Shown one piece after another: positions 26,211 to 35,027 of a stretch of 64,000 nucleotides of DNA (position 1 is its first letter; the number at the start of each line of letters is the position of its first letter). The position numbers were made by a program, and so were the translations under genes. The notes beneath the pieces are model-generated. The model was not told the origin of the DNA, did not search any database, and saw nothing but the letters and a program-made list of their open reading frames with translations. Source of the DNA: Thalassospira tepidiphila MCCC 1A03514 (lineage in GTDB: Bacteria > Pseudomonadota > Alphaproteobacteria > Rhodospirillales > Thalassospiraceae); contig NZ_JPVZ01000010.1 in the NCBI RefSeq assembly GCF_001662875.1, positions 1 to 64,000 on the forward strand. Direction: 5' to 3'.

Positions 26211-26786
26211 ATGCGCGGACTTTTCGCCCCGTTTCGCTTTCTAAGCGTCAGTGGCCAGCCCAATACCGAGTTCTGGCTTACCCAGTGCATCATTCTGGCA
26301 TCAACCGTTCTGGGTGTGTATCTGGCAAGCTTTGCCGGTTTTGAAATTGCTGTCGATTTCGACCGTTATCAAAGCACGTCTGATGTTTATAACCTCGAAC
26401 GATCGCTTGAGGCGGAGTTTGTCGATAACATCGAAAAGGTCGAAACCTGGATTGCCGACTATCCCGAAGGGCCGATGACCTGGCATGCGGCAAACCTCGC
26501 CCCGCGCGAACGTCACAAGCTTGACGATATGGTTTGGGAAACCATGCGCTATTCCCAGCGTACCTTTGAAGTCGATCCGGCAATTATCACCGGTGTACGT
26601 CGATTTTATTCCGATATCGAAGCGCAGATGACGATCATGTTCATGCAGCAAAATGCCAACGGCATGGCAAAACATGCTCTTGAAAACATGCAGGAAATTG
26701 TCGCCACCGCACGTGCCGATGTCTTGCCGCTGCTGCAGTCCGAAATTGAGCGTCTTGATGGTGAACTCGCCAAAATGACGGATTGA
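26211..26786 (+). CDS. Single-pass membrane protein in the YbjQ-M48 operon
   Basis: I do not recognise this 191-residue protein. A hydrophobic segment at ~24-46 (LTQCIILASTVLGVYLASFA) anchors it; the rest is helical and acidic, likely extracytoplasmic, with possible coiled coil near the C-terminus (SEIERLDGELAKM). The start is three bases after the peptidase stop codon, so it is translationally coupled and probably a partner or regulator of the protease. A strong terminator 30 bp after its stop ends the operon. Confidence 0.7.
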   Translation: MRGLFAPFRFLSVSGQPNTEFWLTQCIILASTVLGVYLASFAGFEIAVDFDRYQSTSDVYNLERSLEAEFVDNIEKVETWIADYPEGPMTWHAANLAPRERHKLDDMVWETMRYSQRTFEVDPAIITGVRRFYSDIEAQMTIMFMQQNANGMAKHALENMQEIVATARADVLPLLQSEIERLDGELAKMTD

Positions 26787-26816
26787 TCGGGATTAACATC
26801 TCGACCAGACAAAAAC

Positions 26817-26848
26817 AAAACCGGGGCTGTTTGCAGTCCCGGTTTTTT
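26817..26848 (+). terminator. Terminator of the YbjQ-M48 operon
   Basis: Stem AAAACCGGGGCTG / CAGTCCCGGTTTT (13 bp, one G-U pair) with loop TTTG and a six-T run at 26843-26848. Confidence 0.92.
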
Positions 26849-26879
26849 GTGTCCGCATACATGAAAACGTCGCCAACAA

Positions 26880-27365
26880 TCAAAGTGCGAGGGCTGCGTC
26901 GATCTCGTCCTGGCTCATGGTTTTGGCCGAACCATGGATAATGCCACTGGCGACATCCATGAATTTCTGAAGCGACGTCGTCACTGCACTGGCCGTCACG
27001 CGCAGCAGGTCTTCATCACCCGTCTCGATGATGGTTTCAAGCTGCGAAACCGCGTGTGCCACGATCGTATTGAGGTGCTCGATGGTTTCCTCAAACGGAC
27101 GACGGAATTTTGGCGGGACGTGTTCATAGGCCTCAATCGCCAGTTCCTTGTCGGAAAAGGCACTATCGCGGAAATGCTCCTGATAGCTTTTCGGCGCCCA
27201 TTCCTTGCAGTCCTCGATCATGTCAGGCATGTCGGGCACCATTTCGAGCAGCATGACGATCTCGTTGAAATGGTTCAGATAGTCGGTCGCCAAAAGCGTG
27301 GTCGAGGAAATGTTGGTTCCCTCCACCTTCTCTTGCCATGCGCTGAATGCAGCGTCGTCCATCAT
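26880..27365 (-). CDS. Conserved hypothetical protein with FliM-like C-terminal peptide
   Basis: A 161-residue soluble helical protein without a recognised domain. Landmarks are LLATDYLNHFNEIVMLLEMV, a central aromatic/Pro segment (APKSYQEHFRDSAF) and a His-containing helix (FMDVASGIIHGS). It ends in MSQDEIDAALAL. That tail is nearly identical to the N-terminal CheY-binding motif of FliM (LSQDEIDALL) and similar to the C-terminal CheY-binding helix of CheZ. A role in chemotaxis or in binding a phosphorylated receiver domain is therefore possible but unproven. Two adjacent ATG codons open the frame; either could be the start. Confidence 0.7.
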   Translation of the reverse strand: MMDDAAFSAWQEKVEGTNISSTTLLATDYLNHFNEIVMLLEMVPDMPDMIEDCKEWAPKSYQEHFRDSAFSDKELAIEAYEHVPPKFRRPFEETIEHLNTIVAHAVSQLETIIETGDEDLLRVTASAVTTSLQKFMDVASGIIHGSAKTMSQDEIDAALAL

Positions 27366-27636
27366 ACCCGTTGCGATCCCTCGCCCTTAATCGTCTGTCA
27401 GGAACACCCTGCAATTACCCATACTTAAGAATATTTACAGCCCATTGGTAGATGTTTTTTATGAATTCATGCCGATTGCGCAACAAATTGATATTTTGAG
27501 TCGTCAACTAGCAACAAAGAGACTTGAAACTTTGCCAAATGTAACAAGGTAGACGCGGCAAAATCTGGACGTTTCCAATGTTATCATGCTAACCATTGCG
27601 CTACTCCTTTAAAGCATCAGATAACAGGGCATTCAG

Positions 27637-28620
27637 GTGGCGCAAGCTGTTTCTCAAACTGTCAACCTAACCGAACTGTCGGTCATCGTTCCGATATATA
27701 ACGAAGAAGAAAGCATAAAGCCGCTCTGCGAACGCTTGCTCTCTGTCCTCGATGAAATGGGAAAACCATTCGAGGTAATCTTCGTTAATGACGGAAGCTC
27801 AGACAACTCTTTCTCGCTGTTGCAAGATGCGGCAAAAGAGCGAATTGAACTGAAAATCGTCAACTTCCGCCGAAATTACGGCCAAACCGCAGCCACGATG
27901 GCTGGCATTGATCATGCGTCAGGCGAAGTCATCATTCCAATTGATGCCGACTTGCAGAATGATCCTGCCGACATCCCCAAACTGCTCGGCAAACTGGCAG
28001 AAGGCTATGATGTCGTATCTGGATGGCGCAAAGACCGTCAAGACGCGGCCATACGCCGGAACTTTGTCAGCCGTTTGGCTAACAGACTGATTTCAAAGAT
28101 TTCTGGTGTTCACCTTCACGACTACGGCTGCACGCTCAAAGCCTATAAGAAAGATGTTGTTAAAGGCATTCGGCTTTATGGCGAAATGCATCGGTTTATT
28201 CCCATTTACGCCACATGGATGGGCGCAAAGGTCTGTGAAATTCCGGTTCAGCACCATGCCCGTCAATTTGGGCAGTCAAAGTACGGTTTGGAGCGGATAG
28301 CGAAAGTGCTTCTGGACCTTATGGTCGTGAAATTCCTCGACCGTCACATGGTCAAACCGATCTATGTGTTCGGCGGAATTGGTCTTGTGTCTTTCTTCGC
28401 TTCTTTTCTGAGTACAATCTGGATGCTTTGGCTGAAGTTCTTTGAAAATACTTCAATGATCCAGACCCCACTACCGCTTGTCGTTACGATGACTTTCCTG
28501 GTCGGCGTAATGTGTATCCTACTCGGTCTTCTGGCGGAGATGATTGTCCGAACATACTTTGAATCACAAGGGCGCAGCCCTTACCTCGTCAAAGAGACGG
28601 TCAATATGGAGCAAGAATAG
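27637..28620 (+). CDS. GT2 polyprenyl-phosphate glycosyltransferase (GtrB/DPM1-like)
   Basis: A 327-residue family 2 glycosyltransferase. The GT-A domain begins LSVIVPIYNEEESIKPLCER, has the nucleotide-sugar site IDADLQNDPADIPKL and HDYGCTLKAYKKDVV, and ends with two transmembrane helices (~235-258 and ~270-300). This is the layout of GtrB and ArnC, which load a sugar onto undecaprenyl phosphate at the inner face of the membrane. The frame uses a GTG start. It is followed after two bases by an AsnB-like gene and then gtrA. Composition is more AT-rich than in flanking genes. Confidence 0.85.
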   Translation: MAQAVSQTVNLTELSVIVPIYNEEESIKPLCERLLSVLDEMGKPFEVIFVNDGSSDNSFSLLQDAAKERIELKIVNFRRNYGQTAATMAGIDHASGEVIIPIDADLQNDPADIPKLLGKLAEGYDVVSGWRKDRQDAAIRRNFVSRLANRLISKISGVHLHDYGCTLKAYKKDVVKGIRLYGEMHRFIPIYATWMGAKVCEIPVQHHARQFGQSKYGLERIAKVLLDLMVVKFLDRHMVKPIYVFGGIGLVSFFASFLSTIWMLWLKFFENTSMIQTPLPLVVTMTFLVGVMCILLGLLAEMIVRTYFESQGRSPYLVKETVNMEQE

Positions 28621-28622
28621 CG

Positions 28623-30482
28623 ATGTGCGGCATTGCCGGCTTTATGGGACGGGGTAGTCGCTCAGATATCCATGCCATGACTGATGCACTGGCACATCGC
28701 GGTCCCGACGGGGAAGGGTTTTACTTCGACGAAGAAAAACATATCTACTTAGGACATCGTCGTCTGTCTGTTAGAGACATTGAAGGCGGTGCCCAACCGA
28801 TGTGGGATGCGTCAAACGAAACGGGGATCGTCTTTAACGGCGAAATTTATAACTTCCCCGAGTTACGAGCAGAACTTGAAGCATTAGGTGCCGTCTTTCA
28901 GACATCGCACTCTGATACCGAAGTTCTCATTCATGGCTATCGCCACTGGGGCACCGATCTGGCTCGACGCCTGAACGGCATGTTTGCCTTTGCTATTATC
29001 GACAAGATACGAGGCAGACTTTACCTCGCCCGTGATCGCTTTGGTGAAAAGCCACTATTTTATACAGCTAAAAGTGATCTGTTTGCCTTTTCAAGCGAAC
29101 TGAAATCGCTTGAAAAACATTCTGGGATCGACGGCAATATATCCAACTTTGGCCTGCAGAAACTGTTTGCTTACGGCTACATTCCTGCCCCGAACAGTTT
29201 GCTTGAGAATGTCTTTAAGTTACCAGCTGGCCAGCAAATGACTGTCGAACTGGATACACTTGACACGAAGATCAGCAAGTATTGGGAATTTTTGATCACC
29301 CCGGATGACAACCTCACCGCAGCCAAAGATGACGAACTTGCAGAACATCTTCAGGAACTTATTTTGCAATCAGTTTCTCGCCGCCTTGTAAGTGACGTCC
29401 CTCTCGGAGTTTTCCTGAGCGGCGGCGTCGACTCAAGCGCAATTTTGTGTGCAGCAGCCAAGAATGCCAAAGATAGGAAGGTATCATCCTTTACCATTGG
29501 CTTCGAGCAAGCATCCTATGATGAGTCGGGTTACGCTCAGTTGGTTGCCGAGCACGCGGGGTCCATTCATCATCTTAGAATGCTAAACCTTGCCAACGCA
29601 CAAGAACTCATTCCGGAGGTCCTGGGGCAACTGGACGAGCCAATTGGTGACGCCTCTGTGCTTCCGACTTACCTTCTAAGTAAATTCACAAGGGAAAATG
29701 TTACAGTTGCACTTTCGGGCGATGGGGCCGACGAACTTTTTGCTGGGTATGACCCTTTTTTGGCTCTGAAGCCGGCACAGGCCTACAAGAAATACGTGCC
29801 AGATCTCGCGCACAAGTTGTTTACCGGACTTGCAAACGCACTACCGAAATCCGGTCGCAACATGAGTTTCGATTTCAAGCTTCGGCGGACACTTGCTGGA
29901 TTGTCGTATCAGGAATCTGTTTGGGCACCTGTCTGGATGGCGCCACTATTTCCTGACCAAATGAAAGAGTTCTTCGAAGAGCCCCTTCCTCTTGAAGATC
30001 TTTACTCCGAAGCCATGGAAATCTGGGATAGCAATTCTGCTGTGGACAGAACTGACCGACTACTAACATTTTTCACCAATCTCTATCTGCAAAATGACAT
30101 CCTGACCAAGGTCGATCGTGCATCCATGATGTCGTCGCTAGAGACGCGCGCTATCTTCCTCGACAACGACATTGTTGATTTCTGCATCAAGCTGCCATCG
30201 CACTTCAAAATCCGGAACGGTCAAAGAAAGTACCTACTCAAGAAAGCTCTAGAACCGCTGCTGCCCAGCCAAACGATAAATCGTAAGAAGAAAGGCTTTG
30301 GCATCCCGTTGGCAGACTGGATGCGTAAAACGCCTGAGGTACAATCGCCACGGCCAGTCCCAGGGGTGGATATGTACTACGCTGCATCCCAGTGGACTGA
30401 GCATCACAGCGGCAAGAGCGACAACCGCTTTTTCCTATGGAACTGGTTGGCGCTGCAAAACAGTCCGACTGGGCGGTTTTAA
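28623..30482 (+). CDS. AsnB-type glutamine amidotransferase (asparagine synthase-like)
   Basis: A 619-residue protein with an N-terminal class II glutaminase (MCGIAGFMGRGS, catalytic Cys2; GPDGEGFYF; FNGEIYNFPELR) and a C-terminal ATP-pyrophosphatase synthetase domain (PP-loop FLSGGVDSSAILCAA; ALSGDGADELFAGYD). It could make asparagine. Its place in a surface-glycan operon, two bases after a GT2 gene, suggests instead amidation of a sugar carboxylate, as AsnB homologues in O-antigen clusters do. The last ~45 residues are divergent. Composition is AT-richer than core genes. Confidence 0.85.
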   Translation: MCGIAGFMGRGSRSDIHAMTDALAHRGPDGEGFYFDEEKHIYLGHRRLSVRDIEGGAQPMWDASNETGIVFNGEIYNFPELRAELEALGAVFQTSHSDTEVLIHGYRHWGTDLARRLNGMFAFAIIDKIRGRLYLARDRFGEKPLFYTAKSDLFAFSSELKSLEKHSGIDGNISNFGLQKLFAYGYIPAPNSLLENVFKLPAGQQMTVELDTLDTKISKYWEFLITPDDNLTAAKDDELAEHLQELILQSVSRRLVSDVPLGVFLSGGVDSSAILCAAAKNAKDRKVSSFTIGFEQASYDESGYAQLVAEHAGSIHHLRMLNLANAQELIPEVLGQLDEPIGDASVLPTYLLSKFTRENVTVALSGDGADELFAGYDPFLALKPAQAYKKYVPDLAHKLFTGLANALPKSGRNMSFDFKLRRTLAGLSYQESVWAPVWMAPLFPDQMKEFFEEPLPLEDLYSEAMEIWDSNSAVDRTDRLLTFFTNLYLQNDILTKVDRASMMSSLETRAIFLDNDIVDFCIKLPSHFKIRNGQRKYLLKKALEPLLPSQTINRKKKGFGIPLADWMRKTPEVQSPRPVPGVDMYYAASQWTEHHSGKSDNRFFLWNWLALQNSPTGRF

Positions 30483-30535
30483 CAGATCTATACCCCGTTG
30501 GCGTTTGCCACTAACGACCAGAGACAAGTGACCAA

Positions 30536-30910
30536 ATGAGAGCAATAGCTAAATTCATTGGACTAGGTGCAATTACGACCGCGGCGACTTATTCGACCTA
30601 TCTGATAGCATTACAGTTTTTCGGACCTATGACTGCCTACTGGTGTGCATTGGCAGTAGCGTTTGTCATTCAGATCGCAATGATGGCACCTTTTGTTTTC
30701 AACGCCAAGCTCACGCTCGCAAACGCAGGAAAATCACTTCTGATTTATTCTGGTTATTCTCTTTTATTCGCATCACTTATGTGGATTACATTACAAATTT
30801 CAGTACCACATATCATCGCGCCGCTCGTTGTTGTCGCAATCGCTGCCCCTTTACAATTCCTCGCAGGAAAAAAATGGTTACATAACCCTGTCGACGACGT
30901 CAGGAGCTAG
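30536..30910 (+). CDS. GtrA family flippase-like protein
   Basis: A 124-residue protein with four hydrophobic helices and the GtrA pattern: FIGLGAITTAATYSTYLIAL at the start and a basic end (LQFLAGKKWLH, cf. the FLLNRKWVF type in the family). GtrA proteins are thought to flip undecaprenyl-phosphate-linked sugars to the periplasm. It follows the AsnB-like gene by 53 bp and is the expected partner of the GT2 enzyme upstream. Its end overlaps the convergent polytopic transferase gene by 11 bp. Confidence 0.85.
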   Translation: MRAIAKFIGLGAITTAATYSTYLIALQFFGPMTAYWCALAVAFVIQIAMMAPFVFNAKLTLANAGKSLLIYSGYSLLFASLMWITLQISVPHIIAPLVVVAIAAPLQFLAGKKWLHNPVDDVRS

Positions 30911-32375
30911 CGTCCAGTACCTTCTTCCGATCGAAAATACGCTGAAGATAAAAACAACCAATCAGTGTTGAGAATGGTACCACCGGTGCAAGATAACGCG
31001 TTTCCAAGTGGACCAAAGCGTGTGCAAATAACACACCAAAATAAACTGCCCACAAAGCCGCGCAGACAAGTACTTCTCTCTTGCACACATTCTTGCCGAG
31101 ATAAAGACGTACAAGCCAGACAATCGGTAGAATCACGAAAGCAACAGTAATGATGATAGCAATTACGCGCTCGACCATTTCGCCAGAGAACAGTGCGAAT
31201 GCCGCCGCATCATCAAACATACTTTCGCGAAGTTCCCGATAATCGGGCCAAGGTTTTTCTCCGTGAATCCAGAAACCTGTTTCCCTAATCGCGCCGAACG
31301 GGCGGAAAGTGAGCGTCGCGTAGTTCTCACGTATGTGCCCGATTGTCATGCGCAGCATTGAACCCGGATAGTTAACCCAGCTTTCGAAATACTTCTGCTT
31401 CGAAATATTTGCCAACTCTGGAGCAACGCACCCTTGCTCGAACAAACTCCACTGAACGGCGAGAACCTCCGAGAAGGAGTAATTGCTTAGTTTTTCACGT
31501 GCGGTTATGTCTACCGGTTCATTGCCGGAGAATATTCTCTGATCTTTTTCTGCTGCGTCGACAAGCCCAACCATGTAGATGGTTTGCGATCCTGATGTGA
31601 TAAAACTATATCCAGTCCGGTCCTCATTCCACGTCTTATACAATTGCGTAGCCACGATTAGTGGAATAAAGAAAACAGCGATTGCAGCGCATGATTTCCA
31701 CCGCTGCTTTTCCGCGACAAAAGCTCGAACTAAAAACGGTATGACAAACAGGATTGACAGTATCGCCACTCCTTCTCGAACGAGAAAGCCAAGGGTGATC
31801 AGCATGCCAAAGAGCAGCGCTTGAACAAACCCAAAGGGGCGTCCGCGCAAGGTCGCTGCCGCGTTTTCGCTAAGCACAATCACAAATAGGCTCGTGGCAA
31901 AACTGTCGGTCAAGATCATGGAGTCCAACAGCAACGAGAATGACAGCCCCGTTGCCAGCAAACAGAACGCACCCCAAAAAGGCTTCATACCCAACGCGGA
32001 GATAAGGCGCGAAAGGCTGTAAAGCGATACCGCGGACAGCAAGAACTGTGAAAGAACAACAATCCACTGCCAGTTCTCTGAGGAGATCAATTGCGTTAGC
32101 GCAATGAACATAGGATATCCGGCTATTCTGAAGACAGTTGTCGGCATTGCACTGTCCTCGAGACCGGCGTCGGTCAACCAATCCGAACTTTCCAATATCA
32201 ACTCGGCAAAGCGTGTATATCCACCGGTATCCGGTGCAACTCCTGGCCCCCAAATGAGCAATACAGCGATCTTGAACAGTAGGATCATAAAAATGACGGA
32301 AAGGTACAGTTTTCTGTCGTCAAAGGTTGACGCTCGAAAATCTGGAAAGGCTGAGCGTTTCACAGCAGTAATCAC
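30900..32375 (-). CDS. Polytopic GT-C type glycosyltransferase-like membrane protein
   Basis: A 491-residue protein with about ten to twelve hydrophobic helices. After the first helix comes GPGVAPDTGGYTRFAELIL, an acidic periplasmic loop in the place where GT-C (GT39/GT83-like) transferases hold their catalytic Asp. A periplasmic domain of ~90 residues lies at ~255-345. Such proteins transfer sugars from a polyprenyl carrier on the outer face of the inner membrane. It is convergent with gtrA (11-bp overlap), so it has a separate promoter. Family assignment is by layout, not by a decisive motif. Confidence 0.65.
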   Translation of the reverse strand: MITAVKRSAFPDFRASTFDDRKLYLSVIFMILLFKIAVLLIWGPGVAPDTGGYTRFAELILESSDWLTDAGLEDSAMPTTVFRIAGYPMFIALTQLISSENWQWIVVLSQFLLSAVSLYSLSRLISALGMKPFWGAFCLLATGLSFSLLLDSMILTDSFATSLFVIVLSENAAATLRGRPFGFVQALLFGMLITLGFLVREGVAILSILFVIPFLVRAFVAEKQRWKSCAAIAVFFIPLIVATQLYKTWNEDRTGYSFITSGSQTIYMVGLVDAAEKDQRIFSGNEPVDITAREKLSNYSFSEVLAVQWSLFEQGCVAPELANISKQKYFESWVNYPGSMLRMTIGHIRENYATLTFRPFGAIRETGFWIHGEKPWPDYRELRESMFDDAAAFALFSGEMVERVIAIIITVAFVILPIVWLVRLYLGKNVCKREVLVCAALWAVYFGVLFAHALVHLETRYLAPVVPFSTLIGCFYLQRIFDRKKVLDASS

Positions 32376-32390
32376 CTAAAAAATACAATA

Positions 32391-32421
32391 GAAAACGGGC
32401 GCCCGGCAATCGGACGCCCGT
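32391..32421 (-). terminator. Terminator of the DAHP synthase gene
   Basis: On the minus strand an 11-bp stem ACGGGCGTCCG / CGGGCGCCCGT (one G-U pair) is followed by TTTTC, 26 bp after the stop. Confidence 0.8.
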
Positions 32422-32446
32422 GACAATATCAACCCGACCAATCAAA

Positions 32447-33832
32447 TCAAGCAGAAGCAGCCATCTGTTCTGCGCGTACACTGTCACGTTCTTTTTTGAT
32501 CATTTCCGCCATCAGGAAGGCAAGCTCAAGGGCCTGTCCGCCATTGAGGCGCGGGTCGCAATGAGTGTGGTAACGATCCGAAAGCGCATCTTCGGTCACT
32601 TCGCGGGCACCCCCGATGCATTCGGTCACATCCGTACCGGTCATTTCGAAATGAACGCCACCGGCATGGGTGCCTTCGGCCTTGTGCACGTCAAAGAAGT
32701 TTTTGACTTCCGACAGGATCGCGTCAAACGGACGGGTTTTATATCCGCTTGATGCCTTGATCGTGTTGCCATGCATCGGATCGCAGGACCACACGACCTT
32801 GCGGCCTTCGGCCTTAACACGTTTGACCAGACGCGGCAGGTTATCAAACACATTGTCCGCCCCCATACGTGCGATCAGGGTCAGACGACCGGCTTCGTTC
32901 TGCGGGTTAAGGATATCGATCAGACGGATCAGATCATCCTCATCCATCGTCGGTCCGCATTTCATACCAATCGGGTTTTTCACCCCACGCAGGAATTCAA
33001 CATGAGCATGATCGGCCTGACGGGTGCGGTCGCCAATCCACAGCATGTGTGCCGAACAATCATACCATTCGCCGGTAAGACTATCCTGGCGGGTCAAGGC
33101 CTGCTCATAACCCAGCAAAAGCGCCTCGTGCGAGGTATAGAAATCGGTTTCACGCAGCTGCGGCGCGCTTTCAGCCGTGATGCCGCATGCTTCCATGAAG
33201 GCAACCGCCTCATCGATCTGGGTGGTCATCTTGCTGTAACGCTCACCGGCCGGGCTGCCATCGACAAAAGACAGGTTCCAGCGATGGATCTTGGTCAGAT
33301 CGGCAAAACCGCCCTGCGCAAAGGCACGCAGCAAGTTCAGCGTCGCTGCAGACTGGTTATAGGCGCGAATCTGGCGCTGCGGGTCGGGAATACGGGCTTC
33401 TTCGGTGAACTCGATCCCGTTGACCACGTCACCGCGATAGCTTGGCAGTTCGACGCCATTGATGGTTTCGGTGTCAGATGAGCGCGGCTTGGCAAACTGG
33501 CCAGCCATACGGCCAACCTTGACCACCGGGCATGCCGCGCCATAGGTCAGAACCACCGCCATCTGCAACATCACCTTGAAAGTGTCGCGAATGTTGTTGG
33601 GGTGAAATTCCTTAAAGCTCTCGGCACAGTCGCCGCCCTGCAGCAGGAAGGCATTGCCTTCTGCAACGTCACCAAGCTTTTCTTTAAGCGCGCGCGCCTC
33701 GCCAGCAAACACCAAAGGAGGATAGCTGCCGAGCTCTTGCTCTACGGCCTTTACGGCCTGTGCATCAGGATAAGTCGGCACCTGCTTGATCGGCAGGTTA
33801 CGCCAGCTTTCAATGCTCCAGCTCTTGCTCAT
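32447..33832 (-). CDS. Class II 3-deoxy-7-phosphoheptulonate synthase (DAHP synthase)
   Basis: A 461-residue class II (plant/actinobacterial-type) DAHP synthase, which condenses phosphoenolpyruvate and erythrose 4-phosphate as the first step of the shikimate pathway. Signature segments are [51 protein letters not shown], and the C-terminal [12 protein letters not shown] and [15 protein letters not shown]. Length agrees with the class. It stands alone, with its own hairpin terminator and a probable -10 element about 40 bp upstream of the start. The start is supported by GAGGAAG seven bases before the ATG. Confidence 0.94.
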   Translation of the reverse strand: MSKSWSIESWRNLPIKQVPTYPDAQAVKAVEQELGSYPPLVFAGEARALKEKLGDVAEGNAFLLQGGDCAESFKEFHPNNIRDTFKVMLQMAVVLTYGAACPVVKVGRMAGQFAKPRSSDTETINGVELPSYRGDVVNGIEFTEEARIPDPQRQIRAYNQSAATLNLLRAFAQGGFADLTKIHRWNLSFVDGSPAGERYSKMTTQIDEAVAFMEACGITAESAPQLRETDFYTSHEALLLGYEQALTRQDSLTGEWYDCSAHMLWIGDRTRQADHAHVEFLRGVKNPIGMKCGPTMDEDDLIRLIDILNPQNEAGRLTLIARMGADNVFDNLPRLVKRVKAEGRKVVWSCDPMHGNTIKASSGYKTRPFDAILSEVKNFFDVHKAEGTHAGGVHFEMTGTDVTECIGGAREVTEDALSDRYHTHCDPRLNGGQALELAFLMAEMIKKERDSVRAEQMAASA

Positions 33833-34214
33833 TTGCTTCCTCTCAATCCGGCATGTTCATCATCATGCCGCCATTATAACACAAATCCAGTTGTCCGGCG
33901 GTCTTCCGCCTTGGCATCCGGTCATGCAACCGGGCCAAACTTGATACGGGTTTTGCAAACGCATTTCCACCCCTTCTCGACGTATGGACAATAAAATCTC
34001 GCAATTTTTTGCCAACGGGCCCAAAAACCACGCAAAATTCCACTCATAACCGTGAATTCATGCATGTGACACCGGCGAATGCCAATTCGTCATACCAAAC
34101 AAGGTAGTGCGAATCCGGCACTGCCCAATCATCAGACCAATTGCACAGTTCATGATTTGCGGGCACACTGCGAGCGCCTACCACCACCAGCGCCACCGAT
34201 CAGCCGGATCCCCA
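33833..34214. promoter_or_regulatory. Divergent intergenic region with probable DAHP synthase promoter
   Basis: This 382-bp region lies between the divergent DAHP synthase and TauE genes. On the minus strand a TATAAT -10 box (33873-33878) is followed by an inverted repeat CGGCATG / CATGCCG (33849-33870, 8-nt spacer) that ends 16 bp before the start codon, so it would lie at the transcription start and in the short leader. No clear -35 box is present. The rest shows no gene. Confidence 0.45.
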
Positions 34215-34958
34215 ATGCCCCTTGAAACACTTGCGATAATTGCCTGCGCCTATTTCGTTGCCGCCTTTGTCAAAGGGGCAACCGGGCTTGGCTTTTCGAC
34301 CTCAGCCCTCCCGATCCTGGCTCTTGGGCTGGGGCTTAAGGCGGGTATGCCGCTTGTGATCATTCCATCGCTTGTCAGCAATTCCATCATCATGGCGCAG
34401 GCGGGTCACTTTCGTGAAACGATCAACCGGTTCTGGCCGATGTTTCTCGCGACCATTCCGGGCATTCTGATCGGGCTTGCTGTGCTTGAAATGGTCGACA
34501 GCATTCTGGCCGGGGCGGTTTTGGGGTTGGTGTTGATGAATTATGGGGCGATTACGCTGTTTCGTCATGGCAAGCCGCTATCTGACAAGCTTGCACGGCG
34601 ACTGGCCCCGATATCAGGTTTTGCCACCGGCCTTATCAACGGCATCACAGGATCACAGGTCATGCCGGTGTTGCCCTTCCTGCTTTCCATGCGGCTTGAG
34701 CCCAAACGCTTCCTGACGGCCATCAATATCTCGTTCAGTCTTTCAAGCATCGTCATGGCACTCGGCCTTGCGCGATTGGGGCTGATGACGATTGAAACGC
34801 TGTGGATATCGCTGGCCGGGTTGGTACCGGTTTATTTGGGCACCAAGCTGGGCACGCGTGTGCGGGATCGAATGAATGCGGAAACCTTCCGCAAGGTTGT
34901 TTTGATCATGCTGATCATTTTTGGCGTCATTCTGGTTGGCAAACTGTTTGCGTCTTGA
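34215..34958 (+). CDS. TauE/SafE family permease
   Basis: A 247-residue inner-membrane protein with about eight hydrophobic helices in two repeats, the TauE/SafE (sulfite/anion exporter) layout. The N-terminal AAFVKGATGLGFSTSALPIL and the mid-protein GFATGLINGITGSQVMP are the two paired motifs of the family. The substrate cannot be inferred; members carry sulfite, sulfoacetate or other organosulfur anions. The open frame extends 36 codons upstream without homology, so the ATG at 34215 is used. Confidence 0.85.
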   Translation: MPLETLAIIACAYFVAAFVKGATGLGFSTSALPILALGLGLKAGMPLVIIPSLVSNSIIMAQAGHFRETINRFWPMFLATIPGILIGLAVLEMVDSILAGAVLGLVLMNYGAITLFRHGKPLSDKLARRLAPISGFATGLINGITGSQVMPVLPFLLSMRLEPKRFLTAINISFSLSSIVMALGLARLGLMTIETLWISLAGLVPVYLGTKLGTRVRDRMNAETFRKVVLIMLIIFGVILVGKLFAS

Positions 34959-35027
34959 CGGTCGAACGCCAGCGCGGGTCGGAGATGTCATCTGGCACAA
35001 CCCGGCCATTTCTGATAGCACTTCGCC

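Noticed and set aside
28623-30482. Plain asparagine synthetase annotation as housekeeping asnB
   Set aside because: Kept only as an alternative; the two-base gap to a GT2 gene and the AT-richer glycan cluster make a sugar amidotransferase role more likely.
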